Below are positions 51,651 to 60,777 of a DNA stretch of 64,000 nt, one piece after another (within the stretch, counting starts at the first letter, position 1; each line of letters opens with the position of its first letter). A program made the position numbers and the translations under genes. The stretch lies in the NCBI GenBank assembly GCA_963678275.1, contig OY782765.1:1364001-1428000 (forward strand). Reading direction: 5' to 3'. The notes beneath the pieces are model-generated. The model did no database searches. It was not told the DNA's origin and worked only from the letters and a program-made list of their open reading frames with translations. Source of the stretch: G963677445 sp963678275 (GTDB taxonomy: Bacteria; Bacteroidota; Ignavibacteria; Ignavibacteriales; Melioribacteraceae).

Positions 51651-54635
51651 TTAAAAGCCAACGCCGAAGGTAAAATATATTCTTCTCGGAAGATTGCGGA
51701 ATGTCCTGTAGGGAGCCGCGATGTAGCTCAGCCTTGCCGGATCGTTGCCCGGATCGGCCATGGTGATGCCATCTTCCACCCACAGCCGGATATCTTCCGA
51801 TGTTGACATGGGTGTTATCCAGCGGTTGTCGAAAAGATTCATTACTCTTACTCCGAGTATCATTTTAACTCCGCTTATATATATTTCTTTATTAAGATTA
51901 AAATCTACATTCGATTCAATAGGATATCTTCTGTTGTAAACGACATCTTTGAGTGTAAAATCGGTGATATATGTGTATGGAGTTCCGGATTGCGCGGTAT
52001 AAGTTAAACTCACTACCATATTCTGAAATGGTTTCAGACCCCATAATTCAGGCCCCTCATTATCACCCCAGAAGTATTGAATCAGTCCCCTGAAATTATG
52101 TGTCCTGTCCCAGGAAGCGAGAAATTCACCAGTGAAATTTCTGGCGGAATATCCCCTGGTATCATCGGGATAAATGATTTGGGGACCGTAATTTCCGGCA
52201 GTTGTCTGTGATAGACTGTAACTCAGCCTGTATGACCAGTTGCGCGCCGATACTGTTTCGAATGTCGCCTCAAAACCGACTGTTGAACCAAATGCGTTAT
52301 TCTCAAATGACCAGTAATAATAAAGTGGTGTGTTATCCCCTGCAAAACCGGCAAACTGGTTCCGGCTTCCTGTGTAGGAAGCGATATTCTGCCGTCCTGT
52401 CTGAGTTGTTCTGTCATTATAATATAACACAAGATCGAGGCGGTGATTATCATCCATCTGCTGCTGAAGGCCAAACTCATAGTTTATTGTTTTCTTCGGG
52501 TCCAGATTCGGATTCCCTATTCCCTGCCATCCTACCCAGGTCTTGCGTGATAATGCCTGAGTAAAGATTGGCATTGAGGCAAAATGGCCATACTGAAAAC
52601 GGAATGCTGTCGCCTCTGCAATAGGGAACGAAATTCCTATTCTGGGAAGGATAAAAAACTTCCATTCAGAATTTTCAGTTACCGAACTTCCTGTCGTGCC
52701 CGGCCCGTCCGTACCCGGATAAAGCACACTGAACCGGTCGAGCGGCGCCGATGTCTGAAAATTATAAGCTTCCGCTCTTACCCCGATATTGGCGATCATT
52801 CCCTCAAATTCCATTTTATCCTGAGCGTATATTGCAAAGTTAATCGGGTAAGCTGTGTAATAATCGGCAAAGCCATTACGGGCAACGTAAGAATTTGCCT
52901 GAAAACTTGAATTGACACCATTGTTTATCATATCCCAGTAATAAAACCGCAATCCTCCCTTCAACAGATGAGATGTGGATACCTGGTTGGTGTAATCGGC
53001 TTTCATTCCAATATTTTTCGTGCGGCTGTCCTGGTAATAGTTGGTGCTGAATCCAAATGGGGCCCTGAAATAATCCTTTTCCCACCAGCTTCCTTCTCTT
53101 AGGACCGATCCTGCATCATCATTCAGGCTGTCGAGCCGGTCAACCTCCAGGCCATATCCGGCCAGATATCGGTAAGGCAGTTCATATTGTTCATCCTGAT
53201 GGGAAAGATTAACTTCCATGAACGATTTAGGATTGATTGTATAAACCCAGTTTAGCGACTGCGCGATTGTCTGCTCTTCTCTGACCGGGTCAACGGTGAT
53301 AAGATATTTTGTAGATACTCCCGGTGGTGTAAAAGCGAGTCCCGACCAGCGGATATCCTCAGAACCAGACCAGATTCCTCCTTCATAATTCTGGTAGCTC
53401 GCCATAAGTTTTATTTTATGCTCAGCCACTGGCTGATAAATAAGGTTCATTATATAATTCTGCGTCACCTGAACTTTTTCAGGAGTGGGAAGACGGGTAG
53501 GATTCCTTTTATATTCCCCCGAAAAGAAAAATTTCAGCAGATTCGGGTCTTTCCCGAGAGGACCTCCAAAACCAAACATATATCTTGTATAAGAATAATC
53601 ACGGTAGTCATATACACCGAGAACATTATCATCGCCCGGTTCATGGTTTTTAACCCATGTTTCATGAGCCCAGGCAATTTCCTGATCAACAAGGCGGTTA
53701 TATTCATCAGGGTTTGAAACCTTAAGATCAGCATAACGAACATCAAGTTTTAATTCTTTTATTATATCTTCCCGCCTGTTCATCCAGTCTTCAAGCTCAC
53801 CCCATCTCTGCCATTCGTAATTGGATTTACTGTAAATATAGTCACCATAATGATATTGCCCGGCAGGTCTGTATTCCACCCTGAACTCACCTTCGAATTT
53901 TGGTCCCCCCTCCTTCAAAACGACATTCACAACACCCGCCTGGGCATTTCCATACTCGGCGGAAAATCCGCCGGTGATAAGCTGCAATTGTTTTACTCCG
54001 AGAGGATTGACATCATATTTCCAGGAATTGTCCGCTTTTTCAGTATCAAATGTTCCCGGAGCGCTGGTATTGGAATTGGACTGGGTCATGCCATTCACCT
54101 GGAAATTCAGCTCATAAGAACCTGAGCCCCTAACCGAATAGTTTCCTGTGGCGTTTTTCTGAAATCCGGCAGAAAGCTCCAGCGCGCCCCGAAGTCCTTC
54201 AAGTGGCGCCGCTTTAATTTGCTCGCTCTCAATATTTGTCGCGGTGGAAGTGCGGTCTTTTACAACCGCGGGCCTTTCGGCGGTGATTATCACCTGGTTA
54301 ATCTCAATAGTTTCATCGCTCAGCCCAAAATTCAGGGATGTCGTTCGGTCAATAAAAACCATAACATCTTTCTGGATAACCTTCGCGAATCCCACCATGC
54401 TGGCTGATACATCATATTTTCCCGGGAGCACATTAAGGATGACATATCTTCCTTCCAGATCAGTCGCCGCGCCGTAATTTGTCCCTTTGAGAATAATATT
54501 CGCGCCGATCAGCGCCTCGCCGGTTGTTTTATCCTTAACAATTCCGGTAATTTTTCCATTCTGAGCAAATAAAAAGGATGTCAGAATCAGATATAAAGTA
54601 AAAATATTATAAATAAATTTGTATGTACCTTTCAC
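51651..54635 (-). CDS. SusC-like TonB-dependent receptor (module B)
   Basis: About 994 residues from GTG 54635 (GGAAAAG 6 bases upstream, good signal peptide MKGTYKFIYNIFTLYLILTS); ATG 54656 is an alternative without a ribosome site. Order: CarboxypepD-like domain (GKITGIVKDKTTGEALIGAN, GKYDVSASMVGFAKVIQKDV), plug (APLEGLRGALELSAGF, NYSVRGSGSYELNFQVNGMT), and a barrel with inserted loops, ending RRIYFTFGVGF. It shares with the module A receptor the N-terminal 'G-I-G-V-(D/E)K-(T/S)GE' plan. No SusD gene is near; the next gene is the T9SS cargo. Ligand perhaps an amino-sugar oligomer, from context. Confidence 0.9.
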   Translation of the reverse strand: MKGTYKFIYNIFTLYLILTSFLFAQNGKITGIVKDKTTGEALIGANIILKGTNYGAATDLEGRYVILNVLPGKYDVSASMVGFAKVIQKDVMVFIDRTTSLNFGLSDETIEINQVIITAERPAVVKDRTSTATNIESEQIKAAPLEGLRGALELSAGFQKNATGNYSVRGSGSYELNFQVNGMTQSNSNTSAPGTFDTEKADNSWKYDVNPLGVKQLQLITGGFSAEYGNAQAGVVNVVLKEGGPKFEGEFRVEYRPAGQYHYGDYIYSKSNYEWQRWGELEDWMNRREDIIKELKLDVRYADLKVSNPDEYNRLVDQEIAWAHETWVKNHEPGDDNVLGVYDYRDYSYTRYMFGFGGPLGKDPNLLKFFFSGEYKRNPTRLPTPEKVQVTQNYIMNLIYQPVAEHKIKLMASYQNYEGGIWSGSEDIRWSGLAFTPPGVSTKYLITVDPVREEQTIAQSLNWVYTINPKSFMEVNLSHQDEQYELPYRYLAGYGLEVDRLDSLNDDAGSVLREGSWWEKDYFRAPFGFSTNYYQDSRTKNIGMKADYTNQVSTSHLLKGGLRFYYWDMINNGVNSSFQANSYVARNGFADYYTAYPINFAIYAQDKMEFEGMIANIGVRAEAYNFQTSAPLDRFSVLYPGTDGPGTTGSSVTENSEWKFFILPRIGISFPIAEATAFRFQYGHFASMPIFTQALSRKTWVGWQGIGNPNLDPKKTINYEFGLQQQMDDNHRLDLVLYYNDRTTQTGRQNIASYTGSRNQFAGFAGDNTPLYYYWSFENNAFGSTVGFEATFETVSARNWSYRLSYSLSQTTAGNYGPQIIYPDDTRGYSARNFTGEFLASWDRTHNFRGLIQYFWGDNEGPELWGLKPFQNMVVSLTYTAQSGTPYTYITDFTLKDVVYNRRYPIESNVDFNLNKEIYISGVKMILGVRVMNLFDNRWITPMSTSEDIRLWVEDGITMADPGNDPARLSYIAAPYRTFRNLPRRIYFTFGVGF

Positions 54636-54680
54636 GTTATCTTTTCCGGGTATCATTTTGTAAGGCAATTAATTAAAATA

Positions 54681-54712
54681 CCGGGCCGTGGTTGGTAAGG
54701 CCGCCGACCCGG
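54681..54712 (-). terminator. Possible attenuating stem-loop between beta-propeller and receptor genes
   Basis: CCGGG (54681-54685) and CCCGG (54708-54712) with extra G-T pairs, then TATTTTAATT on the minus strand. It could reduce read-through from the propeller gene into the receptor operon. Confidence 0.4.
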
Positions 54713-54720
54713 CACCTAAC

Positions 54721-56148
54721 CTATTTCATCAAGAGCATTTTTTTGGTAATCTTTCCTTTGCCTGTAATCAGGGAGTAAAAATATATGCCGCTCGAGAGCT
54801 TTTCGCCGTTAAATACTTCGGCATAAGTTCCGGCATGTCTCATTTCATCAGCCAGCAGGGCAACTGTTTCACCCAATGAGTTTGTAACAACCAGTTTTAT
54901 ATTGCCCTGTTCCGGCAGTGTAAACTTTATAAGTGTCGAAGGGTTGAAGGGATTTGGATAATTCTGCTCAAGTGTAAAATCCATTTCAGCAATTGTATTA
55001 TCATCCACACTTACGGTGCTGTTTTCAAAAACAAAGACCGATTTTGAGTAAGCGTCAATTACATAAGCTTTAGCCGCGTCGGGGGTAAGCGCTACATCGC
55101 AGGGGCCTCCCATCGGAGCGCCATCCGGATCCGGTTCATCTTTACTGAACTGGCTCGGCAGGTCATAAACCGCCACAGCGTTGATACCTTCAAGCTGAAA
55201 TCCTTTCACCCAGCGGCGGGTTGAGTCTATTCCGGCCACCCACAGGATTCCATTCTTATCGACTGTTATTCCATAAGGAATGGGATCAATAAAAGAGAGA
55301 AAATCATTAAAATCGATTACTCGTGAAGGAGTGTAATCAATCGGTTTTTCCTGGGTGCCGCCCATCCAGACAGCAATTCCGCCGGTAATCTGATCAATCG
55401 AAAATGAGTTCCTCGATGAATAAAAGGGAGTCTCTGTCGAGCTGTAATCGCCATCCGGTATCAGGGCAATATCACGTATCAGGTCTTTACCCTGGTTTTC
55501 AGGCCCGCCCGGCTCAAGCTGATTACTCCAGAGGTTCCCGTCATCGGGATCGGGCAGAAGCCAGGTTCCTCTTCCCCTGTCCCCCTGCATATCGCTGTTG
55601 CTGAAGTTGTACCACCTGTGAGTAGGCCCCTGGAAAGAAATCCCCATAATAACAGCCGAATCACTCGTAGCTTCCAAACCATGATTATAAGAACCCCATC
55701 CGCTTCCTTCAAATACCTCTTTCTGAAGTGTATCGGCATCAGTGTAATAATATGATATACATATTGTCATCGGCTGAGTTTTTGGATAAGGCTGTGACGC
55801 GTTTATAAGAACATCATTGCCGATAGTTGTTATTCCCCTTATCGCTCCGACATTTCCCAGCAGTGTATCTGAATCACCATTCAGATCATAATCGATCATT
55901 TTCGTGAAATAATCTTCACCCGGATCGGCATAATAAATCGCGTTATGAGCGTTGGGTGTTGTAGCCTTGGACGATACTACATAAAGTCTGCCATTTTCAT
56001 CGAGTGTCCCGAGGAATGGCCGAACTACAAGACTGTCCTCTTCAGGAAAATCTATTGTACCGGTATATTCCCAGTCATTTTGCGCGGAAATCTGAAAAAC
56101 CATTCCGAGCGCGGCAAGCATTAAAAATATCTGTATTGTTCTTTTCAT
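54721..56148 (-). CDS. Secreted beta-propeller protein with T9SS sorting domain
   Basis: 475 residues from ATG 56148 with GAGG 7 bases upstream; longer frames add 26 residues without a site. Signal peptide MKRTIQIFLMLAALGMVFQI. Propeller-like repeats such as FLGTLDENGRLYVVSSK, AIRGITTIGNDVLINAS, IPYGITVDKNGILWVAGID and CDVALTPDAAKAYVIDAYSK are spaced as in NHL/lactonase-type blades. T9SS domain at the end (LEQNYPNPFNPSTLIKFTL, ending TKKMLLMK). Enzymatic role is unknown; ligand or sugar-acid binding is possible. It is the first gene of the minus strand after the divergent region. Confidence 0.78.
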   Translation of the reverse strand: MKRTIQIFLMLAALGMVFQISAQNDWEYTGTIDFPEEDSLVVRPFLGTLDENGRLYVVSSKATTPNAHNAIYYADPGEDYFTKMIDYDLNGDSDTLLGNVGAIRGITTIGNDVLINASQPYPKTQPMTICISYYYTDADTLQKEVFEGSGWGSYNHGLEATSDSAVIMGISFQGPTHRWYNFSNSDMQGDRGRGTWLLPDPDDGNLWSNQLEPGGPENQGKDLIRDIALIPDGDYSSTETPFYSSRNSFSIDQITGGIAVWMGGTQEKPIDYTPSRVIDFNDFLSFIDPIPYGITVDKNGILWVAGIDSTRRWVKGFQLEGINAVAVYDLPSQFSKDEPDPDGAPMGGPCDVALTPDAAKAYVIDAYSKSVFVFENSTVSVDDNTIAEMDFTLEQNYPNPFNPSTLIKFTLPEQGNIKLVVTNSLGETVALLADEMRHAGTYAEVFNGEKLSSGIYFYSLITGKGKITKKMLLMK

Positions 56149-56225
56149 TTTCAGCCTCAATAAATTCAGGTTCCAAATTCTGTTTTTCGACGATACCAAA
56201 ATTTTGATTCCGGCCGGCAAATTCA

Positions 56226-56243
56226 ACTACATCATGGTGTAGT
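56226..56243. promoter_or_regulatory. 18-bp palindrome in the divergent promoter region
   Basis: ACTACA (56226-56231) and TGTAGT (56238-56243) flank TCATGG, giving a palindrome with one mismatched pair. It is the only strong symmetry in the 150 bases between the minus-strand module and the plus-strand operon, so a shared operator is likely. TTTTTT follows on the + strand, so a leader hairpin is the alternative. Confidence 0.45.
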
Positions 56244-56298
56244 TTTTTCACCTTGACCTATTAATTAAATTTGCACCGTTCTTAACTGGAATAGGTAT

Positions 56299-57774
56299 AT
56301 GGAATCAATTCAACTAATAACTCTGGCCGGAATATTTATCGTAATGGCTCTTCTCATGTTTTTGAGAAAGATTCCGGCTCTCATTGCGCTTCCACTGATG
56401 GCAGCCCTTATAGCGCTGGCCGGAGGTGTTAATCCTGCCGATGTGATAGAATATGTTATCGGACACGGGGCGCTTAAATTAAATCAGGCTTATACAATTG
56501 CCATGTTCGGCAGTATGCTCTCCATTATATTACAGAAAACAGGCGTCGCTGAAAGTTTTATTAAAAAAGGAGCCGAATTATCGGGAGATAATCCCTGGAT
56601 AATTTCTGTAATCATGCTGCTCCTGATTACTTTGCTTTTCACTACACTGGGGGGATTGGGCGCAATTATAATGGTCGCGACTATTGTTCTGCCAATTATG
56701 TCCTCGGTCGGAATCGGTCCGATGACCTCAGTAGGAATATTTTTGATGGGACTAAGCATCGGAGGCACACTTAATGTAGGCAACTGGGCTGTTTATGTCA
56801 GTGTTATGGGACTCGAAGTTGAGGAAATAAGGCCTTTCGCCCTTATAATGTTTTCCCTCTCAATAGTTACAGCTATAATATATATAACCGTGCAGCTATA
56901 TCGTGATGGTCACGACCTGAGTCCGGGTAAAATCATCAGCCGCTCTCTGGTCATCATTTTTTCCGCGGGTCTGCTCCTTATTTCATATAACTATCTGCTT
57001 TCGCCGGAAATCAAAGAAACACTCAGCGAAATATATTCCGGTCTGATGATGGCGCTTAAATATTTTATTTCGGGCGGTATAATATTGCTTTTCATTTACG
57101 CCCTTTACCGGATAATATCGGGCAAAAGCGGCGCTGGCAAAGAAATACACTGGATCAGTTATTTCTCTCCGGTAATTCCTCTGCTTTTGATACTACTGCT
57201 TGATATGAATTTTATCGCGGCATTTGTCACAGGACTTATTTACGCTTTTGTAACCACATACAGAAAAGGAAGACTGAATCTTTTTATACAATCTGTTTTT
57301 GAGGGTGGCGCGGTAGTTATGCCCGCCGTTACCCTTATGTTTGGTATCGGAATGCTGCTTATCGCGATAATGGGGCCCGGGATAGAGCTTGAAGCATATC
57401 CTGAGGGCTGGCCGGTATTAAACCTGGTCAAGCCTGTTATGGAAGCGATTGTCCCCTCGAGCGGACTTGTTTATGTAGTAATTTTCACAATCGCCGCACC
57501 CCTCGCGCTTTATCGCGGACCTCTTAATGTCTGGGGCATGGGATATGGTATCGCCGCTGTTTTTCTCGCCAGCAATATGAATCCCGGCGCTGTAATGGGA
57601 CTTCTCCTTTCGGTGGGACAGATTCAGGGAATAAGCGATCCTACCAACACACATAATGTCTGGCTGGCAAATGAGATGAGAGTCGATGTGCAGAAAGTGC
57701 TCTGGAATACCATTCCCTATACCTGGATAATCGCGTTTCTGGGACTGGTGATTTCCGCGGTAATTTTTTATTGA
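56299..57774 (+). CDS. Ion-type permease (GntP/CitMHS/DcuC-like), organic-acid transporter
   Basis: 491 residues with about 12-13 membrane helices. It opens with a short first helix then RKIPALIALPLMAALIALAG, has the loop GGLGAIIMVATIVLPIMSSV, the conserved SIGGTLNVGNWAVYVSVMG re-entrant-like segment, and PLALYRGPLNVWGMGYGIAA near the end. This arrangement fits the ion transporter superfamily (gluconate, citrate, C4-dicarboxylate carriers); I cannot choose among them. It would import an acidic compound, possibly one handled by the HyuA-like protein 10 bases downstream. It is the first gene of the plus-strand operon. Confidence 0.75.
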   Translation: MESIQLITLAGIFIVMALLMFLRKIPALIALPLMAALIALAGGVNPADVIEYVIGHGALKLNQAYTIAMFGSMLSIILQKTGVAESFIKKGAELSGDNPWIISVIMLLLITLLFTTLGGLGAIIMVATIVLPIMSSVGIGPMTSVGIFLMGLSIGGTLNVGNWAVYVSVMGLEVEEIRPFALIMFSLSIVTAIIYITVQLYRDGHDLSPGKIISRSLVIIFSAGLLLISYNYLLSPEIKETLSEIYSGLMMALKYFISGGIILLFIYALYRIISGKSGAGKEIHWISYFSPVIPLLLILLLDMNFIAAFVTGLIYAFVTTYRKGRLNLFIQSVFEGGAVVMPAVTLMFGIGMLLIAIMGPGIELEAYPEGWPVLNLVKPVMEAIVPSSGLVYVVIFTIAAPLALYRGPLNVWGMGYGIAAVFLASNMNPGAVMGLLLSVGQIQGISDPTNTHNVWLANEMRVDVQKVLWNTIPYTWIIAFLGLVISAVIFY

Positions 57775-57784
57775 TGGTGACAAA

Positions 57785-59941
57785 ATGAACAGGAAAATCA
57801 AAATAGGTATAGATGTCGGCGGCACTTTCACACATGCCGTGGCTGTGGATATAAGCAACTTTTCAATTATCGGTAAAGCCTGTGTGCCTACCACACATAC
57901 TTCCGGTAAAGGTGTAGCCGAAGGTGTTGTCGAATCAATGAATCTTCTGCTGAAAGAATCAGAAATTTCACCGAAAGAGGTAATACTTATTGCTCATTCC
58001 ACAACTCAGGCTACCAATGCCCTTCTGGAAGGTGATGTCGCTGTCACCGGAATTATCGGAATGGGAAAGGGCCTTGAAGGCCGGAGAGCAAAAAAAGAAA
58101 CAAATCTGAATAACATCGAACTCTCTCCCGGCAAATTTTTACCTGTAAGATTCAGATTTTTAGATACCCGAAAACCCCCCGATGAGGAAACCGTGAAAAA
58201 GAATATCACGGCGTTGATCGGGGAGGGAGCGGAAGTGATTGTCGCGAGTGAGGCATTCGGTGTTGATGATCCCCGCAATGAAGAGCTGGTTCTAAAAATC
58301 GCCGGAGAAATGGAAATTCAGGCTACAGCGGCAAGCAGAATATCAAAGCTTTATGGATTAAAGGTAAGAACCAGAACCGCTGTAATAAATGCCAGTATGA
58401 TGCCCAGAATGCTTGAAACCGCCAACATGACAGAACTTTCGGTCAGAGAAAGCGGAATAAAAGCGCACCTGATGGTAATGAGATCGGATGGGGGCATCAT
58501 GGATATAAATGAAATGAGAAAACGCCCCATCCTGACGATGTTATCAGGCCCGGCCGCAGGTGTGGCGGCGGCTTTAATGTACGCGAAAGTTTCAGACGGG
58601 ATTTTTATCGAAGTCGGAGGCACCTCAACCGATATTTCAGTGATAAAAAATGGCAAACCCCAGGTAAAAAGCGCTCAGATCGGGGGTAACAGGCTATTTC
58701 TGCGAACTCTTGATGTACGCACTCTCGGAATCGCGGGGGGCTCCGTGCCGAGAATGAAGGATGATAAAATAATTGATGTCGGCCCGAGAAGCGCGCATAT
58801 AGCCAGTCTCGCTTACACATCCTACTCTGAAACAAATGATTTTGACAATATAAAGCTTGAATGTGTCCAGCCTGTTAAGGGGGATCCGGAAGATTATCTC
58901 AAAATTTCTAATCTCACAGATAAAAACAGTTATACAATAACCCCCACAGGGGCTTCCAGTTATCTCGGGCTTGTTAATGTTAAAGGTCATGGGCTGGCTA
59001 ACAGAAAAGCCCTGGAAAGCTGCTTCGGGAGCCTGTCTGACAAATTCAGCCAGGATCCGGAACAGATAGCCAAAAGAATACTTGAGTTATCCTCCGCAAA
59101 AATAAAACCGGTGATAGAAAGACTTTCAAGAGAATATAAACTTGATAATGAAGTCATTGAGTTTGTCGGCGGCGGCGGCGGCGCGGCCGCGATAGTTCCC
59201 TTTACCGGCAATAGTATGAATATTCCCTGGAAAATCGCAGAAAACACCGAAGTAATTTCCGCTATCGGCGCGGCGCTGGGAATGATAAGAGATTCGGTTG
59301 AAAAAAATATTTTGAATCCCACCGAAGCGGATATAATCGCGCTGAGACAGGAAGCGGAAAGCTCTGTAATTGCGATGGGCGCACTGCCCGATTCGGTAGA
59401 AGTATCTGTAGAAATTGATTCAAAAAATAAAAAAGTTATCGCTGTGGCTATGGGCAATAGTGAAATGAGAACCCGTGAACTTGAAATAAAAGAACTTGAC
59501 GAAAGAGAATTACTGGAAATTTGCTCAAAATCTTTTAACGCGGCCCCCGATGATCTCTCCATCGCAGGTAAAACCTCATTCCTCAGGGCTGTTTTATTCA
59601 GCAGCAGCAAAAAACATCTTTTCGGCCTGCTCAACAGCAGGAAAAACGGAATCAGGGTTATAGATAAGGAAGGAACTATCAGGTTAAGATTAGCTGATTG
59701 CGAGGTTGAATCGGTTCATAACGGCAGTGTAAAAAGGGCAATATCCGAGATGATTGAAACTCTTACTACATTCGGTGACGCTGGCGCCCTGGTGCCCGAT
59801 ATTTTTCTGCTCGCCGGAGCAAAAATTATTGATTTCACCGGACTCGTAAATGAAGCACAGATTCAGGCTCTTGCCGATATTGAACTGGCTAAAGTATCTG
59901 CCAATGAGGAAGTTGTCGTGATCGGAGCGTCAAAAAAATGA
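57785..59941 (+). CDS. Hydantoinase/oxoprolinase subunit A (HyuA)-like ATPase, without HyuB
   Basis: 718 residues. N-terminal ASKHA phosphate loop IGIDVGGTFTHAVAVD; HSTTQATNALLEGDVAVTGI; MLSGPAAGVAAALMYA; and the second nucleotide motif IFIEVGGTSTDISVIKNG with the GGNRLFLRTLDVRTLGIAGG string. This is the HyuA half of 5-oxoprolinase or N-methylhydantoinase, which uses ATP to phosphorylate and open lactam rings. Enzymes of this kind normally need HyuB, which is absent nearby. The C-terminal ~170 residues (from ADIELAKVSANEEVVVIG back to ~550) look specific. Its stop overlaps the next start (ATGA). A cyclic amide or acid brought in by the permease is the expected substrate. Confidence 0.88.
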   Translation: MNRKIKIGIDVGGTFTHAVAVDISNFSIIGKACVPTTHTSGKGVAEGVVESMNLLLKESEISPKEVILIAHSTTQATNALLEGDVAVTGIIGMGKGLEGRRAKKETNLNNIELSPGKFLPVRFRFLDTRKPPDEETVKKNITALIGEGAEVIVASEAFGVDDPRNEELVLKIAGEMEIQATAASRISKLYGLKVRTRTAVINASMMPRMLETANMTELSVRESGIKAHLMVMRSDGGIMDINEMRKRPILTMLSGPAAGVAAALMYAKVSDGIFIEVGGTSTDISVIKNGKPQVKSAQIGGNRLFLRTLDVRTLGIAGGSVPRMKDDKIIDVGPRSAHIASLAYTSYSETNDFDNIKLECVQPVKGDPEDYLKISNLTDKNSYTITPTGASSYLGLVNVKGHGLANRKALESCFGSLSDKFSQDPEQIAKRILELSSAKIKPVIERLSREYKLDNEVIEFVGGGGGAAAIVPFTGNSMNIPWKIAENTEVISAIGAALGMIRDSVEKNILNPTEADIIALRQEAESSVIAMGALPDSVEVSVEIDSKNKKVIAVAMGNSEMRTRELEIKELDERELLEICSKSFNAAPDDLSIAGKTSFLRAVLFSSSKKHLFGLLNSRKNGIRVIDKEGTIRLRLADCEVESVHNGSVKRAISEMIETLTTFGDAGALVPDIFLLAGAKIIDFTGLVNEAQIQALADIELAKVSANEEVVVIGASKK

Positions 59942-60777
59942 TTAAAGAATTTTACGATTATATTATATACGGCGCCGGATATAAAGGTATCACTCTCGCC
60001 GAAAAACTTTCGGAGATGGGCGCTGATGTTTTACTCCTCAACAGATATGGTTTTCCCGGGGGAGATATTACCGAGGCTCTTGATTTAATCGCGCCTGCTA
60101 TTACTGACCATCCCTTTCTGGAAAAGATTAAAATTTATCCCTCGGGATTTTTTTATGAGGACAAGGATAAAATTATCCTCAATCCCGAAGTTGTAAAAAT
60201 ATTATTGCTTAAAAGAATTATTGACAGCAAACTTGATACACTTTTTCATATTCATCCCTGGAAAATTGAATCCTCACCCGATTCTTTCGGTGTTTCCATC
60301 GCCGCGCGTGAAGGAAACCGGATCATCAATTCAAAAATACTGATAGATACTTCATCTGAATCTGAACTGCTGAAGCCGATTTTACCCGCGGGAGATAAGA
60401 GTTTTAGCCTTTCCCTGAATCTGCTGATCAACAGAAAAAATATGAATGGAAATATTCAGTTACTAAAAGAATATTCCCCGGTCTCCCTGACTGGAAACCT
60501 ATTATTCTTATCAACAGAATTAAAAAATAGGAATAATCTCAACATTGATCCTGAACATGAAGCGATAAAAATAATACGCGATAAATCTTTGGAACATGGC
60601 TTCACTATTTACCTTCTCCCACTGAAATCAAAAAGGTTCTGGAAATCTGAATCCCGGCCTGCTCTATCCGGAAAGAATATATTCCAACTAACCGATACTG
60701 ATTTTTTATCCAACGATTTTAATTCTCACGACCGTCAGATAGAATCGTTCATCGGGGGGCTGAATGGAAATGTTTGA
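59938..60777 (+). CDS. Short FAD-dependent oxidoreductase-like protein
   Basis: 279 residues. The Rossmann start YDYIIYGAGYKGITLAEKLS with MGADVLLLNRYGFPGGD matches the family of the protein at 61456 (GxGxxG form here G-A-G-Y-K-G). Strands from ~95 onward (YEDKDKIILNPEVVKILLLK, AREGNRIINSKILIDTSSES) keep the FAD-fold order, but the last third of a normal protein is missing and there is no second dinucleotide motif. It may be a structural subunit for the larger paralogue or a reduced, inactive copy. Coupled by ATGA to HyuA, it overlaps NanE by 14 bases. Confidence 0.75.
   Translation: MIKEFYDYIIYGAGYKGITLAEKLSEMGADVLLLNRYGFPGGDITEALDLIAPAITDHPFLEKIKIYPSGFFYEDKDKIILNPEVVKILLLKRIIDSKLDTLFHIHPWKIESSPDSFGVSIAAREGNRIINSKILIDTSSESELLKPILPAGDKSFSLSLNLLINRKNMNGNIQLLKEYSPVSLTGNLLFLSTELKNRNNLNIDPEHEAIKIIRDKSLEHGFTIYLLPLKSKRFWKSESRPALSGKNIFQLTDTDFLSNDFNSHDRQIESFIGGLNGNV

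Noticed and set aside
58987..59634. 215-codon antisense frame within the HyuA-like gene
   Set aside because: Shadow frame, Ser/Ile-rich, no start context; the sense strand has clear family motifs.
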